A stretch of DNA of 64,000 bases from Citrobacter amalonaticus (GCA_028994555.1 JARDVN010000001.1:4712001-4776000), one strand, 5' to 3'. Positions 29,487 to 39,905 are shown, numbered from the stretch's first letter. Notes: generated from the letters alone by a model not told the origin. Numbers and translations: made by a program.

Positions 29487-29753
29487 TCCGGGACCAGCAT
29501 GATGCTGGGTCTGACGTTTATTGGATTGCGTACTAAGCATTCCGGAGATACAGCGGCATTATCAGGAATGGCGCAGTGATTCTGCTACCTGATGGCAGCA
29601 TTAGGGCCTCTGCTGCTGGGTAAAGTGCACGACTGATCCGGTGGCTGGACAGTGCCGTTATTGATGACTGCGACGACAGCGGTAGTGGGTGCTTGTATCG
29701 GTATGGCGGCCGGGCGAAACGCGTACCTGGAACCAGCGATGTCGCCAGGCTAA
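29487..29753 (+). pseudogene. Remnant of a second nimT-like gene (C-terminal part)
   Basis: Reads MMLGLTFIGLRTKHSGDTAA, then LSGMAQ-stop, YLMAALGPLLLGKVHD-stop, SGGWTVPLLMTATTAVVGAC and ends AAGRNAYLEP. It matches the last 88 residues of the intact nimT with scattered substitutions and two in-frame stops, so it is a diverged paralogue tail and not an assembly duplicate. Confidence 0.85.
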
Positions 29754-29891
29754 GTCTTCTCTTTCGGTCCAGGGGGGGGGCGGCATATTCTCCTGATGAA
29801 TTTAATTATTAATGTGATGCTGGCATGCCTGAATAAAGGGAGACAGCTTAATCACGTCCGATTTGTATTTTTCTGAAAAGGCAGTAATTTT

Positions 29892-30473
29892 ATGAGTAAT
29901 ATTCTGATTATTAATGGTGCAAAAAGCTTCAACTTTGCTAAAGGCGAATTAAAAGAGCTCTATGTCAATACGGCTTATGAGGTATTGAGCCATGTTGGCC
30001 ACACGGTATCCGTTACAAAGGCTGATACCGATTTTAATACTCAAAGCGAGATAACAAAAATCCTTAATAGTGATGTGTTGATTTATCAAATGCCTGGGTG
30101 GTGGATGGGCGAACCATGGACAGTTAAAAAATGGATCGATGAGGTGTTTACAGTGGGTCATGGTTCTTTGTATGAGAGTGATGGTCGCACACGTACTGAT
30201 GGGGCAAAAAAATATGGTTCTGGTGGTCTTCTTCAGGATAAAAAATACATGTTGTCTCTGACATGGAACGCGCCACTGGAGGCATTTAACGATCCGGCGC
30301 AGTTCTTTGAGGGGCAGGGCGTGGATGGAGTTTACATGCATTTTCACAAGGCTAATCAGTTTCTGGGCATGAAAGCGCTACCAACTTTTATCACTAACGA
30401 TGTGGTCAAAGCACCGGATGTTAAGAATGAAATCGAGCGTTTCAGTCATCATCTTATTGAAACATTTTCTTAA
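29892..30473 (+). CDS. MdaB-type NAD(P)H quinone reductase
   Basis: 193-residue flavodoxin-fold oxidoreductase that reduces quinones by two electrons. MSNILIINGAK, YQMPGWWMGEPWTVKKWIDE, VFTVGHGSLYESDGRTR, KKYGSGGLLQDKKYMLSLTW and VDGVYMHFHKANQFLGM match MdaB nearly block for block. It differs enough in the N-terminal third (ELKELYVNTAYEVLSHVGHT) to be an accessory paralogue and not the core mdaB. A strong terminator follows, and an AraC-type gene converges on it. With the nimR/nimT pair this makes a drug and redox-stress group. Confidence 0.9.
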   Translation: MSNILIINGAKSFNFAKGELKELYVNTAYEVLSHVGHTVSVTKADTDFNTQSEITKILNSDVLIYQMPGWWMGEPWTVKKWIDEVFTVGHGSLYESDGRTRTDGAKKYGSGGLLQDKKYMLSLTWNAPLEAFNDPAQFFEGQGVDGVYMHFHKANQFLGMKALPTFITNDVVKAPDVKNEIERFSHHLIETFS

Positions 30474-30485
30474 AAAATAAAATGA

Positions 30486-30508
30486 AAAAGCCCTGAGGAG
30501 GGCTTTTC
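30486..30508 (+). terminator. Bidirectional rho-independent terminator
   Basis: AAAAGCCCT (30486-30494) pairs with AGGGCTTTT (30499-30507); A and T runs on both sides serve the converging genes. Confidence 0.85.
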
Positions 30509-30643
30509 TTTCTGGGATAAAAATCACATGAATTATGACCGCTATTCATTGCCAGAACACATAAAATGACTGGCTTTTATTTGAAAAATTTATTATCAAT
30601 TCGCAAGCTATGCATACTGATAACTCGACGCGAACTAACTATT

Positions 30644-31469
30644 TCAAAGAATTGTCTCGATGATAATTATTATTGATTGTCTATATTGTACCTGGTGGGG
30701 GGATACACCAAATACTTTTTTGAACGCATAAATATAAGCGGATGCGGAAGAATAGCCTGTATCCAGCGCAATATTAAAAATACTCTCATTTTTTCTGACT
30801 CTGGTTATTGACTGAAGTAAACGCATTCTCAGACGCCATTCCTGGTAAGTCATTCCTGTTTCTTTTTTGAAACGACGCACAAAAGTACTCATTGAAATAC
30901 TTAGTTTTTCTGCGCACTGCTCTGGTGTATGTGATAGCCCTGATTCAGCCTGAATTTCACGACATAATGCAATGAGTTCAGGTGAGACAGGGTAAGGTAA
31001 CGTAAAACTTACTTCATTAAGTTCAATAAGGAAATGTATAAATGCGCATTCTTTCAGTTCCTGGGCTTTGATTAATTCGTGAGAGTGACTGAGAAAATAT
31101 GCAGAATAGCTATCTATAATGGGTGTTATCTCTACAAGTTTACTGACGACATTGTTCAGCGCTCCATCAAAGTCTTTATTTATGTTAATGCAGATATATT
31201 CGGCCTTTTCTGAACTCCATAAGGCATGGCTACTATCCTTTGGGAGCCACACGCCATGAAGCGGAGGTAAGTGCCAGAATTTTTCATCAACCTCCACATA
31301 GACAGTGCCTGTGCGTGTATATATAAACTGAATCCATGAATGTGAGTGAAATTCCGTTTTTTTTTGAGAAGTCAGTAGTATCGGTGGAAAATAAAAGGCC
31401 AGTGTTTATCTTCTTATTTTCCAGAGGCGATGAGGTGGAAATCCAGTGCTTATTATTGATTTTGATCAT
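30644..31469 (-). CDS. AraC-family regulator, frameshifted
   Basis: The N-terminal frame (MIKINNKHWISTSSPLENKK) joins the main frame across nine T at 31357-31365; repair gives TDFSKKTEFHSHSWIQFIYT and the cupin domain with WHLPPLHGVWLPKDSSHALW. The C-terminal helix-turn-helix is clear (AEKLSISMSTFVRRFKKETG, IALDTGYSSASAYIYAFKKV). GGGAGGG lies just before the ATG at 31469. About 275 residues. It converges on the MdaB-type gene and is the third AraC/cupin regulator type in this window, so it may control the reductase or the operon beyond. Confidence 0.85.
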
Positions 31470-31867
31470 AATCCCTCCCAACTGCCATTCTTTCGACATT
31501 GTTTGACTGAAATTCTATAATATCTTTTAACCAGATTAATTAGAATGATTTATACCACATTTGGAGTAAACAGTTGTTATAGTAAAAATCTCTAGTGGGG
31601 GCGGGGAAAGCGGAGCGAAGCTGATGAACACTACATTTTTTGCAGATATTTATCATGGTTTTGATTGGATGTCTATGGGATCAAGCCAGTTAACGTGTTA
31701 AGAATGGAGGGGGTTCATCGCATTTAAACCGACATACTGGATGTCATCTCCATCATGCGCATGAATGCCTGCGATGAGCAATCCCTGAACCTCACAGTAG
31801 CTGTGGCTTTCAGATTTTAATAAACTATGGCATGCATTTGTTAATATAAACATACCTGGAATTAAAT
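31470..31867. other. Intergenic region before the DMSO-reductase-like operon
   Basis: Must contain the divergent promoters of the AraC gene and the operon. I see no clear FNR box (TTGAT-N4-ATCAA). No gene. Confidence 0.4.
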
Positions 31868-32527
31868 ATGGAATATCTTTATGTGAGATTGAATCTTTAT
31901 GATTTATTGCGGCGAATTTTTATTGGCGAACCGGATGTAACATTGCTGCTTTTCCTTAAAGAAATCAATGTTTCAGATTTTACAGACGTTCACTTTAGTG
32001 ATGTCCCCACTGTTTCACAGTATTTAAAATTATCGCTTTCATCACTGGAAGATAAGGTAATCTCTGATTGCTCTGACGATTTTCAAAATTTGCACTGGGA
32101 TTTCACCCGATTATTTATTGGCCCTGACACCCTGCCAGCAGCACCGTGGGAATCTTCTTACACGAATAATGGATTACTTTTTACTGAAACTACATTGCAG
32201 GTTGCAATGTATTATCAGCAGCATGGTTTCTGCTTGCCTGAGAATGAAGTTGAGGCTGCTGATCATGTAGGGTTTGAGTTGGATTTTATTTATCACTTAA
32301 ACAATAAAATACTCTCTCCAAACTCACCGGGACAGGCTCAATTGAAAGACAACCTGACTTGCCAGGTGTTTTTTATTGAAAATCATCTCATGGCCTTTGT
32401 TGGGTTATTAATGAATAATGTTGCCAAGCACGCATATACTGATTTTTACAAGAACATGGCATTATTTACTGCTGAATTTATTAAATTCGATCTAATAAAA
32501 GTAAAGTCTCTGTTGTCAGCTATGTAA
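31868..32527 (+). CDS. TorD/DmsD-family maturation chaperone
   Basis: 219 residues, all-helical. The signature FTRLFIGPDTLPAAPWESSY is the TorD-family motif (LF.GP...PAPPWES), and DHVGFELDFIYHL is a second. Such chaperones bind the Tat signal of molybdoenzymes and aid cofactor loading. It is the first gene of the operon and precedes the catalytic subunit by 33 bases, so the DmsA-like protein is its likely client. Confidence 0.88.
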   Translation: MEYLYVRLNLYDLLRRIFIGEPDVTLLLFLKEINVSDFTDVHFSDVPTVSQYLKLSLSSLEDKVISDCSDDFQNLHWDFTRLFIGPDTLPAAPWESSYTNNGLLFTETTLQVAMYYQQHGFCLPENEVEAADHVGFELDFIYHLNNKILSPNSPGQAQLKDNLTCQVFFIENHLMAFVGLLMNNVAKHAYTDFYKNMALFTAEFIKFDLIKVKSLLSAM

Positions 32528-32560
32528 TCAAAAATTAACACCAACGCTGAGGATATCATC

Positions 32561-35148
32561 ATGCGTAAAAGCGAATTATTTAATTTAAGCCGGAGAACCT
32601 TTGTTAAATGGTCTTCCGCACTGTCTGCTATGGCTGCCCTGCCGATGAGCAGAGGGCTGATCGCTAAAGGAGTACAGAATAGCCCTGACGTAAAGTCTGA
32701 CCCGGTCTGGAAGCCAGCCGCATGCTGGCATGACTGCGGCGGGAAATGTCTAAATAAAGCTCTGGTCAGTGGTGGGACAGTCATTCGCCAGAAAACGGAT
32801 GATCTAAACCTTGATAGCCCTGAGACGCCGCAACAGAGGGGGTGCCTGCGGGGGGCGCTCTCAACGTCACCAGGTATTTGGTGTCGACAGACTAAAATAC
32901 CCCATGCGCCGTAAAAATTGGGCTCCGGGAGGCGGTGATAAAACATTGCGCGGACGCGATCAGTGGATACGTATCAGTTGGGATGAAGCACTCAATTTAA
33001 TCGCGGATGAAACTAAAAGGATAACATCAACATACGGGCAGGAATCTTTATGGGTCACAGGACAGAAAGATTTCTGTCCGCCTTACTATAATATGTTCGC
33101 TTCAGCTGGGGGGATATACCTCAGACTGGGGAACCCGTTCATTTGGTGCATGGTCTGAAACCTCCGGCCTGATTGGGGTGCCTTGGGGTATATGGGGAAT
33201 TAATGATCGTTTAGACCTGAGAAATTCAGAATTGATTATTCTCTGGGGAGCTAACCCGGCATGGACGAGCCCCGGTTCACCTACCTATCACTATATCCAG
33301 GCCAAAAAAAGCGGGAGCCAGATTTATATGTATCGATCCCAGTTACACAGATACCGCAGCCATTCTTGACGCTGAATGGGTACCTGTGAATCCCGCAACA
33401 GATCATGCTCTGGTGCTGGGAATTATGTATGTTTTACTGCAGGAGGACGATCCCAACTCTGCTCCCCTTGTTAACTGGGATTTTCTTAACCGCTATACAA
33501 CTGGCTTTGATGCTGAGCATATGCCCGAGGGAGCGGATCCCAAAGAAAACTTTAAGGATTACCTGCTCGGAACCTACACACATGCTCCCTGCACCCCTGA
33601 ATGGGCTTCAGAAATAACGGGTGTGCCTGTTGAAACCATCAAATCTCTTGCCCGACAGATTGGTCAGACGCGCCGGGTTGCCTTACTGAGCGGCTGGGCT
33701 CCTGCGCGCGTAAATAATGGGGAAGGCTGGGTTCATGCCTTTTCGACGTTAGGCTTTATGACCGGTCATGTGGGGAGTTCAGGCAACATGACGGGGACAT
33801 CTGTTCATTTTTTTGCCGCGAATGGCGGGGATTTCCTGGTAAATGAAGGTCCAAGTGGCTTGCCGGATATTCCCAACCCTGTGACAACAAGCATTAATCA
33901 CAATGAGTTAAACAGGGCGATTACAGAAGGGAAGTGTCGTCAGTTAAAAGGTGGAGACAAAAACGTCAACATCCAGATGGTTTTTCATTGCGCCAACAAC
34001 ACAATGCAGGGATTCAATAACGTCACAAAAACAATAGAAGCCTGTAGATCTCATATCGAGCTGATTGTTACGCCCGCTTATAATTATTCATCCAACGCAA
34101 AATACTCCGATCTGGTGTTGCCAGTGACCACCGAATGGGAGCGTGAAGGGATAGTATTACACCTTCATAACCGGGAAGTGCTTCTATTGGGGGGTTAATA
34201 TTACGGCTCCGTTGTACGAAGCGAAAAGCGATCAGTGGATTGCAGAGCAGATAGGTAAACGACTCGGTGTCAAGGTCAATGACATCTTCCCTGTCTCTGA
34301 AAAACAGCAATTTTTTAATCAAATCAGTGGTGCCACCGTTGTAGACAACGATGGAAAAACGCGGGTTCCTCTGGTCACTATTACTCCTGAGGATATCGCA
34401 AAACATGGTATTGACTGCAAAATTCAACAGGGAAAAGTGGGATTAGAGCAGCTTCTATCAGAAGGGAAGTACCAGGTTTACCGACATCAAGGTGATAATT
34501 ATGGGTTTATCGCCTATTCAGATTTCATTGCTAATCCTGAAAAATCCCCCCCTTAAAACTGAGAGTGGTAAGTTTGAAATTTATTGCGGGAAACTCAGCC
34601 AGCGGGCAAGGGAATATGGCTGGAGTGACATTCCCGCTATCCCGGCGTATGTCAAAAGTGAAAATGGTTATCAAAGCACATTTGATGACTGGGATAATAA
34701 GAAAAAAGGGAACTATCCTTTCCAGGTTTATACCCCGCATTATCTGAGGTCTTCTCACAGCACCCTGGATAATGTTCCACAACTGCGGGAGGCCTGGCCG
34801 GGTCATTTATATATGAATGCGTCTGATGCCAGAAGACTAAATATCACACACGGTGAAACCGTGTTGATCTCCTCAAGATTAGGGAAAGTTTTACGTCCTG
34901 TTTATTGCACTGAAACCATGAAACCGGGTGTGGTCGCGCTTCCTCATGGACGCTGGAGCGATATTGATGAAAATACCGGGATAGACAAAGCCGGAACAGA
35001 AAATGTGCTGTTTGAAGCTGTAGCGACCGGATTGGGCACATCAGGATGGAATTCGGGTTACTGCAATGTTGAAAAGTGGAATGGTGAACCACTGACCGCA
35101 GATGCGCTTTTACCCGCACGTTTTCCATCTCTGGTTGAGGAAGCATAA
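32561..35148 (+). CDS. DmsA-like molybdopterin oxidoreductase, several frameshifts
   Basis: Catalytic subunit of a periplasmic DMSO-reductase-family enzyme with bis-molybdopterin guanine dinucleotide. A Tat signal starts it (NLSRRTFVKWSSALSAMA), then the Fe-S motif CWHDCGGKCLNK. Later blocks are DRLKYPMRR, WDEALNLIADETKRI, LIILWGANPAWTSPGSPTYH, GHVGSSGNMTGTS, YSDLVLPVTTEWER and, at the C-terminus, VLISSRLGKVLRPVYC. Breaks lie at 32849-32854 (G), 33107-33112 (G), 33303-33309 (A), 34190-34195 (G) and 34546-34552 (C), all homopolymers. The repaired length is about 860 residues. The true substrate (DMSO, TMAO, methionine sulfoxide or other) cannot be read from sequence. Confidence 0.88.
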
Positions 35149-35709
35149 ATGAGTAATCCAAATCAGGTAGGCTTTTATATTAATGTTTCTCAATGTATTG
35201 GCTGCAAAACCTGCGTCATTTCCTGTAAGGACAAAAATCATCTTGAAGTGGGTCGTAACTTCCGCCGTGTTTACGATATTGAATCAGGTGCATATCCCAA
35301 CCCCAAAAAATGGCATTTGTCCATATCGTGTAACCACTGTGATTCGCCCGCCTGTGTCAGCCATTGTCCGACCCAGGCTATGCACAAGCGTCCGGAAGAC
35401 GGTGTTGTATTGGTAGATCACACAAAGTGTGTGGGTTGCCGATATTGCACTTGGGCATGCCCGTACGGTGCGCCACAGTACAATCCTTCAATAGGTATGA
35501 TGACGAAATGCGACACCTGCTATGACCTACGCGAAAAAGGCCAAAATCCCGTCTGCATGGATTCATGCCCGATGCGAGCGATTGAATTTGGGTTAATCAG
35601 TGAACTACGAGCCCGTTATGGTACTAATGCGAATATTACTGGATTACCGGACTCGTCAGTCACACATCCCAATCTTATCGTTGGTTACCATCATCAGGAG
35701 AAAAAATGA
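35149..35709 (+). CDS. DmsB-like four-cluster Fe-S subunit
   Basis: 186 residues with four ferredoxin-type cysteine groups: CIGCKTCVISCK, CNHCDSPACVSHCP, CVGCRYCTWACPYGAP and CDTCYDLREKGQNPVCMDSC. This is the electron-transfer subunit between the membrane anchor and the molybdenum subunit. It begins one base after the DmsA-like stop and overlaps the DmsC-like start. Intact. Confidence 0.93.
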   Translation: MSNPNQVGFYINVSQCIGCKTCVISCKDKNHLEVGRNFRRVYDIESGAYPNPKKWHLSISCNHCDSPACVSHCPTQAMHKRPEDGVVLVDHTKCVGCRYCTWACPYGAPQYNPSIGMMTKCDTCYDLREKGQNPVCMDSCPMRAIEFGLISELRARYGTNANITGLPDSSVTHPNLIVGYHHQEKK

Positions 35710-36547
35710 TGCACGAATGGCCTCTGATTTTTTTTACCACCCTGATACAGATTTCTATTGGGTGCTTTTTGCTCGCATTCTTTTATGTGATTCTGACTAA
35801 AGATACCAGCAAGATTCATTTCCCTATTATGGCGAGCTCGCTTATCGCTGTAGCTGGGTTGTTTTCTTCAATTTTTCATCTTGGTAATCCATGGCATATG
35901 TTTAATACAATGAACAATGTATTTAACTCATGGATGAGTCGAGAAGTATTATTTGTAGGTTCTTATACAGGATTAATCACCTTAAATATTGTATATTTTT
36001 TCTTTACCAACCGGTATCATAAATTATTGCTTTCCGTGACGGCAGTCACTGGAGTATGTACTGTTTTTGTTATGTCGAATATCTATATAAACTCATTATT
36101 TGTATTATGGTCAGGTTGGGTAACGTATAGTTCATTCTGGGCGACAACATTGGTAACCGGCGGTTTGGTTGCCTGTTTTGTATTTAATGTTGCCTTGCAA
36201 AAAAGACACTCGAAATACAGTGATGATAAGAATAATTAGACTGTTTTTTATTTTTTCAGTTTTAGCTGTGGTGCTTAATATCTGCGCATATGTTTTTTTT
36301 ACAAAGCAATATGGCAGGTAACGTAAGTAGGGGTATTACCCCACGATATGTGGACAGAGAGTCAGTATTAATTTTGATTTCGTTAAAATTTGCTCTGATT
36401 GTCCTTGGTCTTATCATTATGGCTTTTATTAAGAATAAACTTAATCGCCGTTTTGCGTTGCCTGCTGTCGCAATGAGCAGTCTGATAGCTGTCGTTGCGG
36501 AAGTCATTGGACGGTACAGTTTTTTTATGCTGGGGGGCATAAAATAA
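35706..36547 (+). CDS. DmsC-like membrane anchor, frameshifted
   Basis: Integral membrane subunit that oxidises menaquinol and anchors the enzyme. MHEWPLIFFTTLIQISIGCF and IFHLGNPWHMFNTMNNVFNS with WMSREVLF are typical DmsC motifs. Breaks at six A (36198-36203) and eight T (36292-36299); repair carries the frame to ..GRYSFFMLGGIK at 36547, about 280 residues and eight helices, the normal DmsC size. Overlaps the DmsB-like gene by four bases. Confidence 0.85.
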
Positions 36548-36568
36548 GGTTATTTTCAGGAGAGGATG

Positions 36569-37427
36569 ATGGCAGTTCGAATTAGCGAAGCATGTATACG
36601 TACACATTATCAGTGGTCGAACTGTCATCTTTGTCAGGGAGTATGTCCATCGCTGGCAATTAGCCTCACATCACCACTGTCTGTGGATGCTGACATGTGT
36701 AACCATTGCGGTCGATGTGTTGATGCCTGTCCTTTTGATGCAGTACAGGGAATAAAACCGGTTTACAAGATCCGCAGTTTCACTCTGTATGAAGATAATC
36801 AGCCTCCTCCTTTACCCGAAAAACTCCTTTCACTCTGGAGCGAAGGGGTTACAGAAATTAAGATTAAGAAGACTGGCTCTATGTGGCGTGAATCTGTCGA
36901 CAACATAAATCAGGTTCTGGCTGCTAACGGGCACAATGGCTTCATTGTTAACGTATCTGGTGAGGCTAATGAACACATTTCTCATACGCGACGTGCTTTC
37001 TTTCGCTCAATATATTCAAATATGCAGGGGGGGCTCCGATTCAGGGGGGGAAACGGAAATAGCTGCTGCCATCGCCGAGTATGCATTTTACCAGCTCAAA
37101 CTTGAAGCTGAATTATGTTATCTCTGCGGTGCCTGTGAAAAATTTTGTCCAAAGGACTGTATCAATATTGACACAGATAATTTAACCATTAATAACGCAC
37201 TTTGTAATGGATGTAACCTGTGCGCGGACGCATGTCAGAGAAAGGCCATTAAAATCATAAAAAAAGTCCATGAACCTCTTATATCCGTCTACAACGTGTT
37301 CCTGCATAGTTGTCTCATTTGTCATGAGGCGTTTGCCAGTCTGAATGAACTTACTGATCCAGCCTCCGCGTGTCCCGCTTGCGAGTTTCGCTCTCGCTGG
37401 CTTATTCCCATCGCGAAGATAGGATAA
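36569..37427 (+). CDS. Polyferredoxin (NapF/DmsB-like accessory protein), frameshifted
   Basis: Last gene of the operon. It has at least four cysteine groups: CHLCQGVCPS, CNHCGRCVDACPFDA, then after the break CYLCGACEKFCPKDC and CNGCNLCADACQRKA, and a C-terminal CLICH..CPACEF pair that may bind zinc or another cluster. The frame breaks at two G runs, 37026-37032 and 37044-37050. About 285 residues after repair. It is cytoplasmic (no signal). It may be a maturation or electron-transfer partner of the DmsA-like enzyme, which is inference from the operon. Confidence 0.75.
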
Positions 37428-37462
37428 AATGGTGGGGAATATGATCTGCTCCTGGTAATAAA

Positions 37463-37537
37463 ATCACCTTGCTTATATCTGTCCCAGATAATCGCCTTCT
37501 GCTCTGGCGTGTAGTTAATCCGAGTTCTTCGTTTCAT
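37463..37537 (-). mobile_element. IS30-family transposase fragment (N-terminus)
   Basis: The first 25 residues, MKRRTRINYTPEQKAIIWDR plus YKQGD, match the start of IS30-type transposases, after which the frame loses similarity. The rest of the element is gone. Confidence 0.75.
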
Positions 37538-38047
37538 GGCAACGTCCCCCCTTGATCAAGGATAGCGTTGCATCGACCCGTTGAACTCACACTATTCATT
37601 CCCGGTATTTGTACCTGTTTCATTTTGCCTGGTGCGGCCGGGTTGTTGTGTGGAAAGCGCGTGGCCAGCCACAAACAGGCGCGGGAGTTCTTGAGCGCAT
37701 TTGACGCCATCCCGACGAGTTCTGTATATGTGTGGACGGCAATGTTTTGTCTTCGGACGGCGTAACTTCTGGCCTCGATATGCTTTTCAAGTTAGTCACC
37801 CTGATACTCGGCGAGGACACTGCACGCCATACTCAATTGTAAATCGATTACGGCCCCGAACCCGAACTGCTTTCCCCAGCGGTAATCCGTGCTAAAGCTG
37901 TAGCGCGGACGATGGAAAAACGGCTGCGTGTCCGGTGTTTTACTGGTTTAACCGTGAACTGCAGTTGTTATAGTGCCAGTTTACTGGCTATGTTTGCTTC
38001 TGATACAAAGCTGCTGCGATGACCGTTACCCTGTGTGACTTTTGAAA
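37538..38047. other. Non-coding or decayed stretch
   Basis: GC-rich with short open frames but no recognisable product; it lies beside the IS30 scar and is probably debris of past insertions. Confidence 0.4.
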
Positions 38048-38863
38048 TCAAGCAGGATGGTAATATGACGGTGGCTGCCCTGTAACGCGGCGGAACATCG
38101 TTGCGAAAGAGGAGGCACTCTCATATCCAAGAGACAAAGCCACTTCATTCACGGGTTTGCCTGTTATCAGCAATGCCAGCGCACTAACCACACAGGCTCG
38201 CTGGCGCCAGGCGGAAAACGACATGCCGGTTTGCTGTCGAAAACAGCGACGAAAGGTGCTGGCGCTCATAAACAGCGCGCTGGCCCAGCGCTCGACCGGA
38301 TCGTGGATGGCTGGGGCGAGTAAAAAAGCCTGACACAGCGCCAACAACCCTGGCTGCTGCGGCAAAGGAATATCGAACTCGCGCACCGGCATCGCCGTTA
38401 GTTCCAGCAGCATTAAATCCGTCAGTGCCCGATCGCGTACGCTGTCATAGTATGGCGGCAGATCCACCGCCTCCAGCAGTAGCTGCCGCAATAGCGGCGA
38501 TACGCTGATCACTTCGCACCGGCTGCTGTTACGTAATTTGTCCGCGCAGGCGGGTTCGATATACAGGCTGCGCGTCGTGACGCCCACAAACTTTACGGCA
38601 TGCAGTGTTTTAGCAGGGATCCATACCGCATGCTGGGGCGGTACCACCCATTCTCCGTCACGGGTTGAAACGTGCATCAGTCCTGTTGCGCCATACAGAA
38701 GCTGCGCGCGGCGGTGCTGGTGTGGCGGCAGGAAAAATCCCTCCGCATAGTCGTTTCCTAGCGCTACTACCTCCCGATTCAGCTGATCGAAATCGTCAAT
38801 TTTTCCGTTTCGCACATCCGCCTCCTTCTGACCGGTTTGAAAGGATAATTGAGCGCTATGCAA
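38048..38863 (-). CDS. AraC-family regulator with cupin domain
   Basis: 271 residues. Cupin part: FFLPPHQHRRAQLLYGATGL and VPPQHAVWIPAKTLHAVKFV; DNA-binding part: WASALFMSASTFRRCFRQQT and EVALSLGYESASSFATMFRR. Closely similar in layout to the nimR-like gene. It is divergent from the TauE/SafE gene across about 60 bases and is its likely regulator. The Met at 38863 could be a few codons too early, as an in-frame GTG lies at the segment VRNGKIDDF. Intact. Confidence 0.87.
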   Translation of the reverse strand: MHSAQLSFQTGQKEADVRNGKIDDFDQLNREVVALGNDYAEGFFLPPHQHRRAQLLYGATGLMHVSTRDGEWVVPPQHAVWIPAKTLHAVKFVGVTTRSLYIEPACADKLRNSSRCEVISVSPLLRQLLLEAVDLPPYYDSVRDRALTDLMLLELTAMPVREFDIPLPQQPGLLALCQAFLLAPAIHDPVERWASALFMSASTFRRCFRQQTGMSFSAWRQRACVVSALALLITGKPVNEVALSLGYESASSFATMFRRVTGQPPSYYHPA

Positions 38864-38923
38864 ATGGGAAGCGGGGCGCTGGCGCGATAAGCTGCTGGCT
38901 CATTTTCACAACGGGATATTTCT

Positions 38924-39712
38924 TTGAACGATCTGATGATTATCGCACTGGCCGGTTTTACTACCGGCATGACAACAGTGCTTTTTGGCTTTGGCGGCGG
39001 CTTTGTAGTGGTACCCTTTGTTTACCAGCTGCTGGTGCGGCAGCCACCGCTGGCAGGTGATGCGATGCATATCGCCGTGGCCACTTCAACGGCGGTGATG
39101 ATTTTTAACGCGGGCTGGGTCAGCTTTCAAAACTGGCGTGCGGGCAGGCTTTCTTTGCCCATCTTATTCCCGCTGTTGTGGTTTATCGCCGTGGGCGCAG
39201 TGGCCGGTTCGTGGTTGGCGGGAATATTAAGCGAGGTGTTGATTCGCGAGCTGTTTATTTTTTATATGCTGATGACGATTGGGGACTGTCTGTTGCGCAA
39301 AGGTTTCTTCAGCGGCAATGCGCCGCGTCGTTTGTCACTTTTGACGGTCACCGGTGGCGGTATGCTAATCGGCACGATTGCCGCATTGCTGGGTGTGGGT
39401 GGCAGCGTAATGACGGTGCCGTTGTTGCGGCGACACGGTCATACGATGCGAGAGTGTATTAGCGCGGCCAACCCGCTTTCCCTGCCGGTGGCGTTGTGCG
39501 GTGCGGTGACCTATGCGATAAGCGGTTGGCACAAAATTTCGGCAGGCGGTTTTGTGGGTTTTATCAGCCTGAAGATTCTGGGCATGCTCTTGGTGGCTGG
39601 CTGGGCGGGTATAGTATTTAGCCGCCGGGTGTTCCCCGCCGTCCCTGATGTCTGGCACGCGAGAATCTACGTGATGCTGTTGTGCATGGTACTGGTGGCT
39701 ATGTTGCTTTAA
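38924..39712 (+). CDS. TauE/SafE-family membrane permease
   Basis: 262-residue permease of the sulfite exporter TauE/SafE (DUF81) family. Two repeats of the family motif are visible: LAGFTTGMTTVLFGFGGGFV and GGMLIGTIAALLGVGGSVMT, each followed by hydrophobic helices, seven to eight in all. The substrate is unknown (organosulfonates or sulfite in relatives). Starts TTG at 38924 or ATG at 38936; neither has a strong ribosome-binding site. The divergent AraC gene makes a regulator-exporter pair. Confidence 0.85.
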   Translation: MNDLMIIALAGFTTGMTTVLFGFGGGFVVVPFVYQLLVRQPPLAGDAMHIAVATSTAVMIFNAGWVSFQNWRAGRLSLPILFPLLWFIAVGAVAGSWLAGILSEVLIRELFIFYMLMTIGDCLLRKGFFSGNAPRRLSLLTVTGGGMLIGTIAALLGVGGSVMTVPLLRRHGHTMRECISAANPLSLPVALCGAVTYAISGWHKISAGGFVGFISLKILGMLLVAGWAGIVFSRRVFPAVPDVWHARIYVMLLCMVLVAMLL

Positions 39713-39763
39713 GCAAATCCTGCTTTGCAAATTTAGTTGCTTTTACAGCGGCAATATCTGCAT

Positions 39764-39795
39764 GAACGTCCGTTTCTGGCACAAAGGGGACATTC
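39764..39795 (+). repeat. Dispersed palindromic repeat, copy 8 (half unit)
   Basis: GTCCGTTTCTGGCACAAAGG then GGACATTC; corresponds to the first half of the composite copies. Confidence 0.55.
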
Positions 39796-39905
39796 ATCTG
39801 TTGTACTTTGATATTCAGTTCCATAAACATTCAGGCCGATATTACCACCGTGAGTACGCCAGCCACTATTGCTGCCGTCCTGTCGTTTAACTCACGGAGG
39901 TCAAT

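Noticed and set aside
31620..31760. FNR site upstream of the molybdoenzyme operon
   Set aside because: TTGAT and ATCAA-like words occur, but not at the required spacing.
37568..37895. Overlapping short frames on both strands beside the IS30 scar
   Set aside because: They contradict each other, have no family match I can recognise, and look like decayed DNA.
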